Source of the DNA: Fen-1301 sp963786395
Lineage (GTDB): Bacteria > Bacteroidota > Ignavibacteria > Ignavibacteriales > Ignavibacteriaceae
DNA: 64,000 nt
Assembly (NCBI GenBank): GCA_963786395.1
Contig: CAWAZD010000010.1
Span: forward strand, 1-64,000
Reading direction: 5' to 3'
The position numbers were made by a program, and so were the translations under genes. Each line of letters starts with the position of its first letter. Position 1 is the first letter of the stretch. The notes beneath the pieces are model-generated. The model saw nothing but the letters and a program-made list of their open reading frames with translations, did no database searches and had not been told where the DNA came from. This document shows, in pieces, positions 8,974 to 18,222 of the stretch.

Positions 8974-9466
8974 TTAATTCTCAGTATACTGAACCGCTAT
9001 AACTCTATTCCACCACGAATCTTTTACATCCTTCCATTTATTTTTCTGGGCTTCAGTAATAATATTATCAAGTTTTGAGCTAGCTTCCGTATCGGCATTT
9101 TTTAAATCATCTAATGAATTATCCTCATTATTCAGATTTAAATCCTGCAAGTCAGAAGGAGGATCTGCTTTAACATCATAAGTCTTTTCCCTGGCTCCGG
9201 CTCTTTGAGTAAAATGGATTAAGGAAACATTAGTTAAATAATCCGTTAAAATTGTCTTCACTTCTGAAACCTGATTGTCATTAAGATCAATTTTCGACTG
9301 GAGATCGCTTGTAAGTAGTGCTGCCTTTTCTTCAATAAGTTTCTTTTGTTCATCATCAGAGTTAATTCTCACAGTAGACCTGGAATAGATATAAACAGGC
9401 GTTATTAACATTATAATAAGCCCACCTATAAATAAGTTGTTCATGGTTTTTCTTAGTATTAGTCAT
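8974..9466 (-). CDS. small exported protein, paralogue B (Spy/LTxxQ-like)
   Basis: A paralogue of the downstream gene: it shares TSDLQSK, DNQVSEVKTILTDYL, QRAGAREK, DDLKNADTEASSK and AQKNKWKDVKDSWWNRV. The open frame begins at ATG 9444 (156 residues). However, the GAGGTAACCA-ATG that matches paralogue A's start site is at 9466, one base out of frame. A one-base indel between 9445 and 9466 would restore MTNTKKN plus the same signal peptide. I therefore extend the gene to 9466. The two genes look like a tandem duplication, each with its own ribosome site. Confidence 0.7.
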
Positions 9467-9594
9467 TGGTTACCTCTTTTTATTAGAATTATAATTCACA
9501 TTCAAAATATGATTAAATAAGGAAAAATGCAACTGACATATATAAACATGTGATATGACCCCTGATAAAATGAAGCCCCAAAATTAGCATTTAT

Positions 9595-10366
9595 TCAGAA
9601 TAGAAGTTTACGCATACCGATATGGCAAATTGCAAAGTCGTATTTGACAGGATCATCAGGATCGAATTTTCGGAGGTTACCGGTAATTTCTTCAGCCATT
9701 TTCCAGCTTACATTTTTCAAGCTTGTCAATTTTAATTCCCGGCATATCCTTGCGATATGTGTATCAACCGGGATAACAAGTTTTGAGGGTGAAATTTCAT
9801 TCCATAACCCGAAATCAAGTTCATCTTTTCTTACCATCCACCTAAGGAATAAGATTCATCCTTTTGCATGCACTGCCCAATGATGGAAGAGGGAACATGA
9901 ATTTTATTCCGTTTGTTACCGGCTTCTTCTTTCCCGCATATTTTATTAAGCCGGAAGAAAAACTATTTATAGAGTGTTTAAGATTGGGTTCATCCTCATT
10001 AAGAAATTGAATAAAGTAATTTCTTAATGAACCATGTATTCTATATATATAATTAAGAATCCTGAAGAATTCAACTATATCATTTCCTGTATAAAACCGG
10101 TGCTTTAATTCCCTTAATTTGTTATCCTTATTATTATTAAGGTTAGTTATATACTCGAATGGCTGCGCATTAGTCAAAATAAATATTCTATCCAGAGTAT
10201 TAATTATCTGCTTCACATTACCATATGCAAAAACAGATGAGATAAAGCCCGCGACCTCAATATCCTTTTCACTTTCAAATCTATGCAGGAATTCCAGCGG
10301 GTCGGGGGAAATCCGGGATTTATCAAAAGCTTTGTAATGATGCTCTAATTTATCCCTAAGGTTCAT
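9595..10366 (-). CDS. TIGR02757-family protein, frameshifted
   Basis: Two frames make one protein of about 255 residues. The N-terminal part (10366-9842) ends SACKRMNLIP. The C-terminal part (9837-9595) begins MVRKDELDFGLW and continues SPSKLVIPVDTHIARICRELKL. This is the uncharacterised TIGR02757 family, whose members run SACKRxNLFLRWMVRKD without a break. Dropping one base of CTTATTCCTT near 9843-9850 gives that reading (FLRWMVRKD). Function unknown; the conserved DTHIAR helix-like region recalls HhH-GPD DNA glycosylases, which is only a suggestion. Confidence 0.75.
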
Positions 10367-10428
10367 GAGTCTACTCTAAAATGGGTATACAGATAATAAA
10401 TGTAATAAAGAAACCCATAAAAAAGAAT

Positions 10429-10455
10429 GGATTCCCGCTTTCGCGGGAATGACAA
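10429..10455 (+). repeat. REP-like palindrome, copy 2
   Basis: A consensus copy: GGATTCCCGC, TTTC, GCGGGAATGACAA. It lies in the gap between two divergently transcribed genes. Confidence 0.8.
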
Positions 10456-10621
10456 TCTAGACGTACGGCTATTTAAAGTGAACTCATTCATAATCTCAAA
10501 ATAACATATTTTAGAAAAAATAAATTGAACAATTGAGCAAATACTTTATATATTTGAAGAATAATTTTTAACACATAGTTCATCATTCTTTATTTAATAA
10601 TTACCTCCTAAGGAGATTTTT

Positions 10622-12676
10622 ATGGCAGAACAAAAACCCTTCGTTCCTTTCGTTTCTCCGAACTCAACAATGCCGGAATTTACAATACGCGCCCTGCTAA
10701 TTGGACTCGTAATGTGTGTTATACTTGGCGCAGCAAATGCATATCTCGGAATGAAAGCAGGAATGACAATAGCCGCTACCTATCCAGCCGCAGTAATTGG
10801 AATGGCTATTCTGAGAATATTTAAAGGCTCTATACTTGAAGAAAACTTTGCCCGTACTGTCGGTTCAATCGGTGAATCAGTTGCAGCCGGTGCAATTTTC
10901 ACAATCCCTGCATTTCTAATTGCCGGCGTTTGGGGCGGCGAAGAGTTTTTTACAGCGCAGCATTATCTTGAAGCTACTGCTATTATGTTTGTTGGTGGTA
11001 TGGTAGGAATATTATTCGTTACCATTCTCCGCAGGGTAATGGTTGAAGATAAAGAATTACCTTTTCCTGAATCAGTAGCAGCTTCCGAAATTCATAAAGC
11101 CGGAAGAAGCGGTCAAAGCGGTGCTAAGTTTTTATTCTCAGCTATGGCTTTAGGTGCGGCTGTACAGATATTAAAACAGATTCAATTTTTTGCAGCAAGC
11201 TGGGAAAAATTCATCAGCTTTGCAAATAAGAAAATAATGATCGGAGACAAAGCTTCAGTTTCTGCAGGCGGAGGAGCTTTATTAAGCACTCCCGGTGTAA
11301 GTCCTGCATATATGGGAGTTGGATACATTATCGGTCCAAACCTTGCAGCACTCAACTTTACAGGAGGATTGCTCGCATGGGGATTATTTGTTCCGCTGCT
11401 TTTATATTTCCTTGGACCTGATCTTATTACTTCTCTCCAGGCAGTTGCTCCGAATACTCCAATTACAGAAAGTACCTGGATTAATTTAGCAAACCAGGTT
11501 TGGCGTTCAGTAGTTAGACCAATTGCCATAGGCGGAATGCTAATGAGTGCGGCATTTACATTATACCGCATGAGAAAAAGTCTGGGCGCAGGACTATCCC
11601 GTGCCGTTGGAGATGTAAAAAATGCAGCAAAGGGTGGTGCCGCTACAGAAATCAGAACTGACAAAGATCTTAATTTCAAATGGGTATTTATTGGAATCGC
11701 TCTGGCTTCTGTAGCTACCTTCTTTATCTATTTATATTTTGCACAGAATGTTACCGCAGCTTTTGTAGCAACAATTGTAATGATTGTTGCGGGATTCTTC
11801 TTTGCCGCGGTTTCAGGTTACCTGGTTGGTTTAATCGGCTCAAGCAATAACCCGATCAGCGGTTTAACAATTTCTACTTTGATCATTGCCGCTATTTTGA
11901 TGGTTGCTCTTGGTGTTAAAGGAATGCCCGGTATCGCTGCCGTACTTGGTGTTGCAGCAGTTATATGCGTTGCAGCAGCAGTTGCAGGTGAAATGCTTCA
12001 GGACTTAAAAGTAGGGCATATACTTGGAGGTACACCCTGGAAAATGCAGGTTGGAGATATGATTGGAATTTTAGTTGCATCTGCAGTTATGTTCTTTCCT
12101 CTCTTGTTACTGCATCAGGGAGATATAATAGCTAATGGTGGTAAGTTCATACTTGGTGAGAATGGATTAGGTGGAAAATCCTATCCTGCACCACAGGCAA
12201 GTTTAATGGCAATTCTGGCAAAAGGAATTGTCGGTGGTGATATGGCATGGCCACTAATTATAGTTGGAATTCTAATGGCAGTCGGGTTTGTTTTATTGAA
12301 AGTTAAAAGTCCTATGCTTGTCTGCGTTGGAATGTACCTTCCTCTTGAGACCTCATTCGCAATATTTATTGGAGGTTTAATAAAGGGAATACTTGATATG
12401 AGAGCAGCTAAACTGAAATTCAATGATGGACAGAAAATAAGGAGTGAGAACAATGGAGTTCTTCTGGCATCGGGTTTAATTGCCGGGGAGGCTCTGATCG
12501 GGTTGCTGTTTGCTTTTATGTATCTAATGAAATGGCAGCTACCTATTGTATTTGCTGAGCCATCATTCCTGGTTAGTTTGGTTGTGTTTGTAGTTATTGG
12601 ATATATACTAGTAAAAGTTCCGTTGAAGAATGCCGGCAGCCCTGATGAACCAGCACCTCCTTCAGCAGCATTTTAG
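10622..12676 (+). CDS. OPT-family oligopeptide transporter
   Basis: A 684-residue polytopic inner-membrane protein with about 15 hydrophobic segments. The N-terminal segment NAYLGMKAGMTIAATYPAAV and the later NPISGLTIST motif are typical of the OPT superfamily. The family imports small peptides or metal chelates by proton symport. An AAGGAG Shine-Dalgarno sits 6 nt before the ATG. The gene stands alone, separated by REP copies on both sides. A PqqD-like gene and a dipeptidase gene follow, so peptide uptake and degradation is a plausible theme. Confidence 0.92.
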   Translation: MAEQKPFVPFVSPNSTMPEFTIRALLIGLVMCVILGAANAYLGMKAGMTIAATYPAAVIGMAILRIFKGSILEENFARTVGSIGESVAAGAIFTIPAFLIAGVWGGEEFFTAQHYLEATAIMFVGGMVGILFVTILRRVMVEDKELPFPESVAASEIHKAGRSGQSGAKFLFSAMALGAAVQILKQIQFFAASWEKFISFANKKIMIGDKASVSAGGGALLSTPGVSPAYMGVGYIIGPNLAALNFTGGLLAWGLFVPLLLYFLGPDLITSLQAVAPNTPITESTWINLANQVWRSVVRPIAIGGMLMSAAFTLYRMRKSLGAGLSRAVGDVKNAAKGGAATEIRTDKDLNFKWVFIGIALASVATFFIYLYFAQNVTAAFVATIVMIVAGFFFAAVSGYLVGLIGSSNNPISGLTISTLIIAAILMVALGVKGMPGIAAVLGVAAVICVAAAVAGEMLQDLKVGHILGGTPWKMQVGDMIGILVASAVMFFPLLLLHQGDIIANGGKFILGENGLGGKSYPAPQASLMAILAKGIVGGDMAWPLIIVGILMAVGFVLLKVKSPMLVCVGMYLPLETSFAIFIGGLIKGILDMRAAKLKFNDGQKIRSENNGVLLASGLIAGEALIGLLFAFMYLMKWQLPIVFAEPSFLVSLVVFVVIGYILVKVPLKNAGSPDEPAPPSAAF

Positions 12677-12697
12677 TAACTGATTATTAACCTGAAG

Positions 12698-12723
12698 TGT
12701 CATTCCCGCGAAAGCGGGAATCC
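12698..12723 (-). repeat. REP-like palindrome, copy 3
   Basis: An inverted consensus copy: TGTCATTCCCGC, GAAA, GCGGGAATCC. Confidence 0.8.
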
Positions 12724-12806
12724 ACTCCGGTTGTTCTAGGGTTTTGAGACAGCCTTATTCATTTCTTCTTTTTATGCAGTCTCTAATTTAATTTTATGGA
12801 GAGAAA

Positions 12807-13169
12807 TTGTTCGGCAGAAAAAACAGCAAGTTATCAAATATCAATTATCTGGAACTTACACCTTATCGTTTATATGAATATATTGTTGAAGAGGATGGCA
12901 AAGTAGCAGTTTTGATTCCAAGGTTCACCAATAAGATACTGGTTAAACTAATTAACCCCTTTCTTAAATCCCCGAATGTTAAAACCATATTTGATGTTTT
13001 TGGGTCACATGTATGGCAGGAGATAGACGGAAAGAATAAAGTTTCAGATATTGCATTAAGTCTTAAAAATAAATATGGAGAAAAAGCAGAACCAACAGAG
13101 GAGCGCGTAACAAAATTCCTGACACAGTTATACAGTTATAAGTTCTTAAAATTTATAGAAATTCAATAA
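12807..13169 (+). CDS. PqqD-family protein
   Basis: A 120-residue protein starting at TTG with GGAGAG 4 nt upstream. The C-terminal 60 residues have the PqqD pattern: VWQEIDGKNKVSDIALSL (strand, turn, helix), then ERVTKFLTQLYSYKFL (helix). PqqD domains are small winged folds that bind RiPP leader peptides (RREs). Here no precursor or radical-SAM gene is adjacent. The next gene, 19 bp on, is a dipeptidase. Residues 1-60 (YLELTPYRLYEYIVEEDGKVAVLIPRF) are not the classic PqqD start. Related proteins are common next to peptidase genes in this lineage, to my recollection. I cannot link it to the peptide cluster 6 kb downstream. Confidence 0.75.
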   Translation: MFGRKNSKLSNINYLELTPYRLYEYIVEEDGKVAVLIPRFTNKILVKLINPFLKSPNVKTIFDVFGSHVWQEIDGKNKVSDIALSLKNKYGEKAEPTEERVTKFLTQLYSYKFLKFIEIQ

Positions 13170-13188
13170 ATATCAGAAGGAGTTATTT

Positions 13189-14649
13189 ATGGGAGAAATT
13201 CTTGGCCACTTAAAACCAACCCTGATTTGGGAACACTTTGAAGAAATTACAAAATACCCAAGACCTTCAAAGAAAGAAGAAAAAATTGCAGCTTATGTCT
13301 TTTCCGTTGGTGAAAGAAACAAGCTTGAAACATTCAGAGATAAATTCGGAAATGTAATAGTCAGAAAACCGGCTACACTCGGTTTTGAAAACAGAAAAAC
13401 CATTGTTCTTCAGGGGCATCTGGATATGGTTTGTGAAAAGAACAGTGATGTCACACACGATTTTGACAATGAAAGAATCTATCCCTATATCGACAATGGC
13501 TGGGTAAAAGCAAAAGGAACAACTTTAGGAGCTGATAATGGTATTGGCGTAGCTGCAGCCCTTGCAGTTCTTGAAAGTAAAGATCTTCAGCATGGTCCTA
13601 TTGAATGTCTCTTCACTCTTGATGAAGAAACAGGTCTTACAGGAGCTGCCGGTCTTAACTCTAAAACATTAAAAGCAGATATTTTATTGAACCTTGATTC
13701 CGAAGAAGAAGGAACCGTTTATATCGGCTGCGCCGGTGGTGCTACATCAGTAAGCAAATTTAATTATACTTCTGAGAAAGTATCAAAAATTTATACTCCC
13801 TTAATGGTAAAAATAAGCGGTTTACTTGGTGGTCATTCAGGTCTTGAAATACATCAGGGAAGAGGGAATGCAATAAAAATACTTACCAGATTGCTGTATA
13901 CCTATAGTAAAGAAAACAAATTACGCCTTTGCTGTATAGAAGGCGGCAATAAACATAATGCTATTCCAAGAGAAGCCGGAGCAGTTTGTCTCGTTCCTGC
14001 AGCTGATGCTAACAAATTCAAAAACTTTGTTAAGAAATATAATGCTATGGTTAAAGCCGAGAATTCAACAGTTGAACCGAATCTCGAAGTTAGTGTTTCT
14101 AAAACTGATCTGCCTAAGTACATGATTGATAAAGATACACAGAAGAATCTTCTTCTCGCATTATATGCAGTTCCTCATGGCGTTACCAAAATGAGTCCTG
14201 ATATTCCGGGATTAACTGAATCATCCACAAACCTTGCAACAATTACAACCGATGAGAAAGTTGTTACGGTTGTAACTTCACAAAGAAGTTCCGTTGCATC
14301 AGAAATAATAGATGTAGTGGAAATGGTTCATTCAGTATTTAATCTTGCAGGAGCAAAAACAGAAAGAACAGACGGATATCCCGGCTGGAAACCAAATGTT
14401 AATTCTGAAGTTCTTGCAGTTGCAAAGAAAACATACGAAAAACTATTCAATAAGGAACCGGAAGTTAAGGCAATTCATGCAGGTCTGGAATGCGGAATTA
14501 TAAGTGAGAAATATCCTCAGATGGATATGATTTCATTTGGGCCTACCATGTTCGGAGTCCACTCTCCAGATGAAAAGATGGAGATTGATTCTATTCCAAA
14601 GTTCTGGGATTTCCTTACAAACATTTTAAAGAATGTTCCCCAGAAGTAA
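13189..14649 (+). CDS. pepD: aminoacyl-histidine dipeptidase (PepD type)
   Basis: An M20-family cytoplasmic metallopeptidase of 486 residues that hydrolyses dipeptides such as Xaa-His. Metal ligands are visible in QGHLDMVCEK (His79, Asp81), LGADNGIG (Asp), FTLDEETGLTGA (Glu pair) and LNLDSEEEG. The lid domain GGHSGLEIHQGRGNA and the terminal metal site MISFGPTMFGVHSPDE fit the family. AGAAGGAG lies 8 nt before ATG. The gene directly follows the PqqD-like gene and they are probably co-transcribed. Confidence 0.93.
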   Translation: MGEILGHLKPTLIWEHFEEITKYPRPSKKEEKIAAYVFSVGERNKLETFRDKFGNVIVRKPATLGFENRKTIVLQGHLDMVCEKNSDVTHDFDNERIYPYIDNGWVKAKGTTLGADNGIGVAAALAVLESKDLQHGPIECLFTLDEETGLTGAAGLNSKTLKADILLNLDSEEEGTVYIGCAGGATSVSKFNYTSEKVSKIYTPLMVKISGLLGGHSGLEIHQGRGNAIKILTRLLYTYSKENKLRLCCIEGGNKHNAIPREAGAVCLVPAADANKFKNFVKKYNAMVKAENSTVEPNLEVSVSKTDLPKYMIDKDTQKNLLLALYAVPHGVTKMSPDIPGLTESSTNLATITTDEKVVTVVTSQRSSVASEIIDVVEMVHSVFNLAGAKTERTDGYPGWKPNVNSEVLAVAKKTYEKLFNKEPEVKAIHAGLECGIISEKYPQMDMISFGPTMFGVHSPDEKMEIDSIPKFWDFLTNILKNVPQK

Positions 14650-14667
14650 ATAATTACCAGGACAAAT

Positions 14668-14692
14668 GGCTGTCCCACAAACCGGGACAGCC
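14668..14692. repeat. 9-bp hairpin after pepD
   Basis: GGCTGTCCC and GGGACAGCC are perfectly complementary around ACAAACC. There is no T tract, so it may be an mRNA-stabilising or REP-type hairpin, not a classic terminator. Confidence 0.5.
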
Positions 14693-14734
14693 TCATCCTG
14701 GCTCGTCATCAAATACCAAAACAAAGATAATATT

Positions 14735-16093
14735 ATGGAAGAAACTGTTTCTAAACAACCATCAGCATTTTATAGATGGTTAGTATTAATTCTCATAAGT
14801 TTGGCGATGTTTGGCAACTATTATGTTTATGATAGTGTTAGTCCACTTGCCGATCTTTTGGCTAAACAGCTTAAATTTTCTGATTCGGATATTGGTCTTC
14901 TTCAGGCAATTTACAGTTTCCCTAATATTATAATGGTTCTTGTGGGTGGTTTAATAATAGATAAGATAGGGACGCGTAAATCAGTATTAATCTTTACGAG
15001 TCTAATTGCATTGGGGGCAATTGTTACTGCTTTCAACCATACATTGGCACTAATGGCAACAGGTAGGTTGATTTTTGGTCTTGGTGCAGAATCAATGATA
15101 GTTGCAATCACAACAATTATAGCAAGATGGTTCAAAGGAAAAGAATTGTCATTCGCCTTTGGCTTAAATCTTACAGTAGCCAGAGCGGGTTCATTTATGG
15201 CATTAAATTCTCCAACATGGGGAAGGTCGTTATATCAATATTGGCAGTCGCCTTTAATAATTACAGTATATGCAGGACTCTTTGCATTGTTATGCATGGT
15301 TATATATTATTTCCTTGATATAGCGGCATCAAAACGATATTCATTACCAAAGGAAGGGGCTCAGGATAAAATTATATTAAGAGAAGTTTTGAAATTCGGA
15401 AAACCATTTTGGTATATCACAGCGTTATGTGTTGTTTTTTATTCGGCTATGTTTCCTTTCCAGACATTTGCTATTAAATATTTTCAGGAAGCCCACGGAA
15501 CTACAAGGGAAGTGGGTGGTAATCTTTCAAGCATGTTAACCCTTGCCGCGATGTTTATGACACCATTCTTCGGATGGCTTTCAGATAAAATAGGGAAGAG
15601 ATCATTACTTATGATGTTTGGTTCTTTATTGATTATTCCTGTTTATTTAATGATGGCATATAAATTCGGGCGGCCGGATGTGGCAGTATTAAGACCGCAG
15701 GATCTACTCAATATTAATATTAACTTTTTAGATATTCACGCCGCCATACCTATTTATCTTTTGCTTCCGATGAGCATAATGGGGGTAGCTTTCTCATTAG
15801 TTCCTGCAGTTATGTGGCCCTCAGTTTCTCTAATTGTGGATAATGCAAAACTTGGAACTGCATATGGTCTTATGACCATGATACAGAATATGGGGTTATT
15901 CGGGTTTAATCTGCTTATTGGATTTTCAAATGATATAAGCAAAGCAAGTGCTTTAAATCCCGGTGGATATAATGTAGGGATGTGGATTTTTTCTTCACTT
16001 GGATTCTTTGGATTGATCTTCGCATTTCTATTGAGAAAATCGCAGGCAGGTGCAGGACTTGAGCATGGCTCAATGCATCAGAAGCCTGATTAA
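14735..16093 (+). CDS. major facilitator superfamily transporter
   Basis: A 452-residue, 12-helix inner-membrane transporter. I place the start at the ATG at 14735 (MEETVSKQPSAFYRWLV). Upstream in-frame codons back to 14666 run through the hairpin described above and encode nothing hydrophobic. The loop 2-3 motif is GGLIIDKIGTRKSVLIF, and the matching loop 8-9 motif is GWLSDKIGKRSLLMMFG. These are the standard MFS signatures. The substrate is unknown; sugar-phosphate/nitrate-like MFS members have a similar layout. Confidence 0.88.
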   Translation: MEETVSKQPSAFYRWLVLILISLAMFGNYYVYDSVSPLADLLAKQLKFSDSDIGLLQAIYSFPNIIMVLVGGLIIDKIGTRKSVLIFTSLIALGAIVTAFNHTLALMATGRLIFGLGAESMIVAITTIIARWFKGKELSFAFGLNLTVARAGSFMALNSPTWGRSLYQYWQSPLIITVYAGLFALLCMVIYYFLDIAASKRYSLPKEGAQDKIILREVLKFGKPFWYITALCVVFYSAMFPFQTFAIKYFQEAHGTTREVGGNLSSMLTLAAMFMTPFFGWLSDKIGKRSLLMMFGSLLIIPVYLMMAYKFGRPDVAVLRPQDLLNININFLDIHAAIPIYLLLPMSIMGVAFSLVPAVMWPSVSLIVDNAKLGTAYGLMTMIQNMGLFGFNLLIGFSNDISKASALNPGGYNVGMWIFSSLGFFGLIFAFLLRKSQAGAGLEHGSMHQKPD

Positions 16094-16147
16094 ATTTCTT
16101 GTCATTCAGAATAGCCAAGCATTTTGTGCCTGTGTGAAAACCTCCAA

Positions 16148-16194
16148 TTGTCATTCCCGCGAAGAGCTGCCCGATTCGATCGGGGCGGGAATCC
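16148..16194 (-). repeat. REP-like palindrome, copy 4 (with inserted hairpin)
   Basis: TTGTCATTCCCGC and GGGCGGGAATCC flank a second small palindrome, GCCCGATtcgATCGGGGC. The same element thus carries an enlarged loop here. Confidence 0.65.
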
Positions 16195-16318
16195 ATTTCT
16201 TAAGTTGTCATCCATTAATGTATGGGAAATTTATTTATTAAGTGTCATCAGTATAATCTTCTCCATTCCTTTTTAATGTTAATTTCCTTAAGTTATGTAA
16301 TGAAGCTACCGGAGTAAT

Positions 16319-17089
16319 ATGTTCAAAGGTTCTTTTCATTTAGTCATAGCCCTAAGCATAATTTTTATAAATAGCACAATAACCGCACAGAGTTTTGGAT
16401 TTGGATGTCTAGGCCTGGTAGGTGGTTATGCGGGGTATAGCTATCAAATATATAAACCTTCCGGTTTGAATAATTATATTGAATCTTTTAACCTGAATCC
16501 GGTACGGAGGGATTCACTTAAGGGCCCGATACAGAATTTCGGGAAGAGTGCGGGTTACAGAGTTGGGGTAAACTTCTTTCGGGCGAACATCAGAGGTTTA
16601 ATACTCACGGCTAAGGGTTTTTATCAGAATTTAAGTGAGGAATCCGACGCTACTGTTTCAAGTCTCCAGGGAGAATCAAATACGGATTTTAATGTTGATC
16701 TTAAAAGTTGGGGAATAGGAGTTGACATTGGAACATCGATAACAAATTCCCTAAGTTGGAAGGTTATAGATGCTGTACTTCTCTTTAATAATGCACAATT
16801 TACAAATACAACAAATTTACCCGGTGCTCAGACAATTGTACAATCCTATAAATCTGATAGTCAGATTTTAGGTTATACATTGGGGACAGGTTTTATTCTT
16901 GCGATAATTGGTGAATACGTGAGTCTTGAAGGATCTGCCGGGTATACTTATATGAAAATTGATAAGATAAAGAGGGATGACGGGACATATCTAACAACTA
17001 CTGAATTATCCAATACGCCAATGAATAACTTTATTGATGGGGGTGGATTCAACGCGGTAATTCAACTTAATATAGGCTTCCCGCTTTAA
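16319..17089 (+). CDS. exported protein, possible outer-membrane beta-barrel
   Basis: A 256-residue protein not recognised by motif. Residues 1-23 are a signal peptide ending ITAQS. The mature part alternates polar and hydrophobic residues with many Gly and aromatic residues. It ends in a Phe-rich strand (GFNAVIQLNIGFPL), as outer-membrane barrels do. Start ATG has GGAG 7 nt upstream. No partner gene is obvious. Confidence 0.6.
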   Translation: MFKGSFHLVIALSIIFINSTITAQSFGFGCLGLVGGYAGYSYQIYKPSGLNNYIESFNLNPVRRDSLKGPIQNFGKSAGYRVGVNFFRANIRGLILTAKGFYQNLSEESDATVSSLQGESNTDFNVDLKSWGIGVDIGTSITNSLSWKVIDAVLLFNNAQFTNTTNLPGAQTIVQSYKSDSQILGYTLGTGFILAIIGEYVSLEGSAGYTYMKIDKIKRDDGTYLTTTELSNTPMNNFIDGGGFNAVIQLNIGFPL

Positions 17090-17188
17090 ATATTTCGAGG
17101 GGCTATATACTTTCTTTATACTTCATAATTCAATTGCATTAAATAATTAAATAAGGTGGCTTAAAAACAACGCCGTAATAGAGACATT

Positions 17189-17728
17189 ATGACAATTGAT
17201 AAAAAAACATTAGTCAGACTTTACTTATTATTTATACCTATAGTTTTTTTCTCTTATCTTTTTCACGAATTCGGACACTGGATAATAGGAGAGATTTTAG
17301 GGAATAGAATGATATACAGCCTAAATTATGTATGGCCTAAAGAAGGGCATTATTTAAATGAAAGCCATAATTTATATGTAAGTATTGGTGGACCTGCATT
17401 TACGATATTGTTAGCTGTAGTCTCTATATTGATTGTTGAAAAATATGCAATCATCTATGCTTACCCGGTTTTATTTATGCAAATGGTACTTCGTTTTTTT
17501 TCTCTTGTATTTGGAGGGTACAGTAAGCAAGATGAAGCAAACATATCTTCAATTATGGGTGTCGGGACATATACAGTTGGAATAATTGTTATGATAATAT
17601 TGCTTCTAGTTGTAATAAGAGCGACTTATAAACTCAAGATAGATTTAAAACTAAACGGTCATTTTTTTATGGTAGGTATTTTGAGTAACCTATTAGTAAT
17701 TGCAACTTATAAAATTACTGGTCTGTAG
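17189..17728 (+). CDS. small M50-like membrane metalloprotease
   Basis: A 179-residue membrane protein with about five hydrophobic segments. HEFGHW at 26-31 gives the HExxH zinc motif inside or beside the first segment, as in M50 site-2-type or DUF-M50 proteins. GGPAFTILLAV (about 68-78) resembles the second conserved element of this group. No clear LDG motif is seen, so activity is uncertain. It stands 0.5 kb before the LuxR-type gene of the peptide cluster, but a long gap separates them and I do not count it as part of that cluster. Confidence 0.6.
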   Translation: MTIDKKTLVRLYLLFIPIVFFSYLFHEFGHWIIGEILGNRMIYSLNYVWPKEGHYLNESHNLYVSIGGPAFTILLAVVSILIVEKYAIIYAYPVLFMQMVLRFFSLVFGGYSKQDEANISSIMGVGTYTVGIIVMIILLLVVIRATYKLKIDLKLNGHFFMVGILSNLLVIATYKITGL

Positions 17729-18222
17729 AAACATAACTCTTAGTAAAAATGGAGCAAATACTTCCCTTGTTCAACTCTGTCCAATAACTCAAGGTAATTA
17801 CAACCTTCGTGTAAATCTTAAATAGAAATTACTATACGATTATAAGAGTCCATTCCAAAAAACTGTAGTTAAATGGAATGAAAAATAGGGGGTCAAATGT
17901 TTAGAAAATGATGAGATTTTGAGGGGTATTTCTCAGACCCTTTATGGAAAGGAATAATATTATTGGAGACCTGTATTTACCATGTAATATAAAGATAGTA
18001 TTTCGACTTGCTTGTCGATTGCTAAGTATTGACAAATATAAATCAACTGTATCGCTTGTATATTTATTATATAATATTTAACTTAATAATACGGGAATAC
18101 TTAGGCATTGAAAAGTTTGTATATCGTTTGGTTAAATTTCTAGGTTTATCAACAATAATAACCTCTAAATCGTAAATTTGCTCCTAAAAACATAAAAGAC
18201 AAATATTTCAATAGATAATTTT
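17729..18222. other. 494-bp gap, no gene seen
   Basis: No credible open frame on either strand. A CATTCCA/TGGAATG inverted repeat (17851-17880) and a TCGAC-TTGCTT-GTCGA hairpin (18003-18018) are the only structures found. It probably holds the promoter of the regulator gene. TAAATTTG at 18173-18180 fits the Bacteroidota -7 consensus. Confidence 0.5.

Noticed and set aside
12807..13169. PqqD-like protein as the RRE of the radical-SAM cluster
   Set aside because: Both radical-SAM proteins already carry PqqD-like ends, and five unrelated genes lie between.
17189..17728. M50-like protein as a member of the peptide cluster
   Set aside because: A 0.5-kb gap and a separate regulator start divide them; kept as a neighbour only.
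17851..17880. CATTCCA/TGGAATG inverted repeat as a terminator
   Set aside because: No T tract after the stem in the reading direction; the loop is long.
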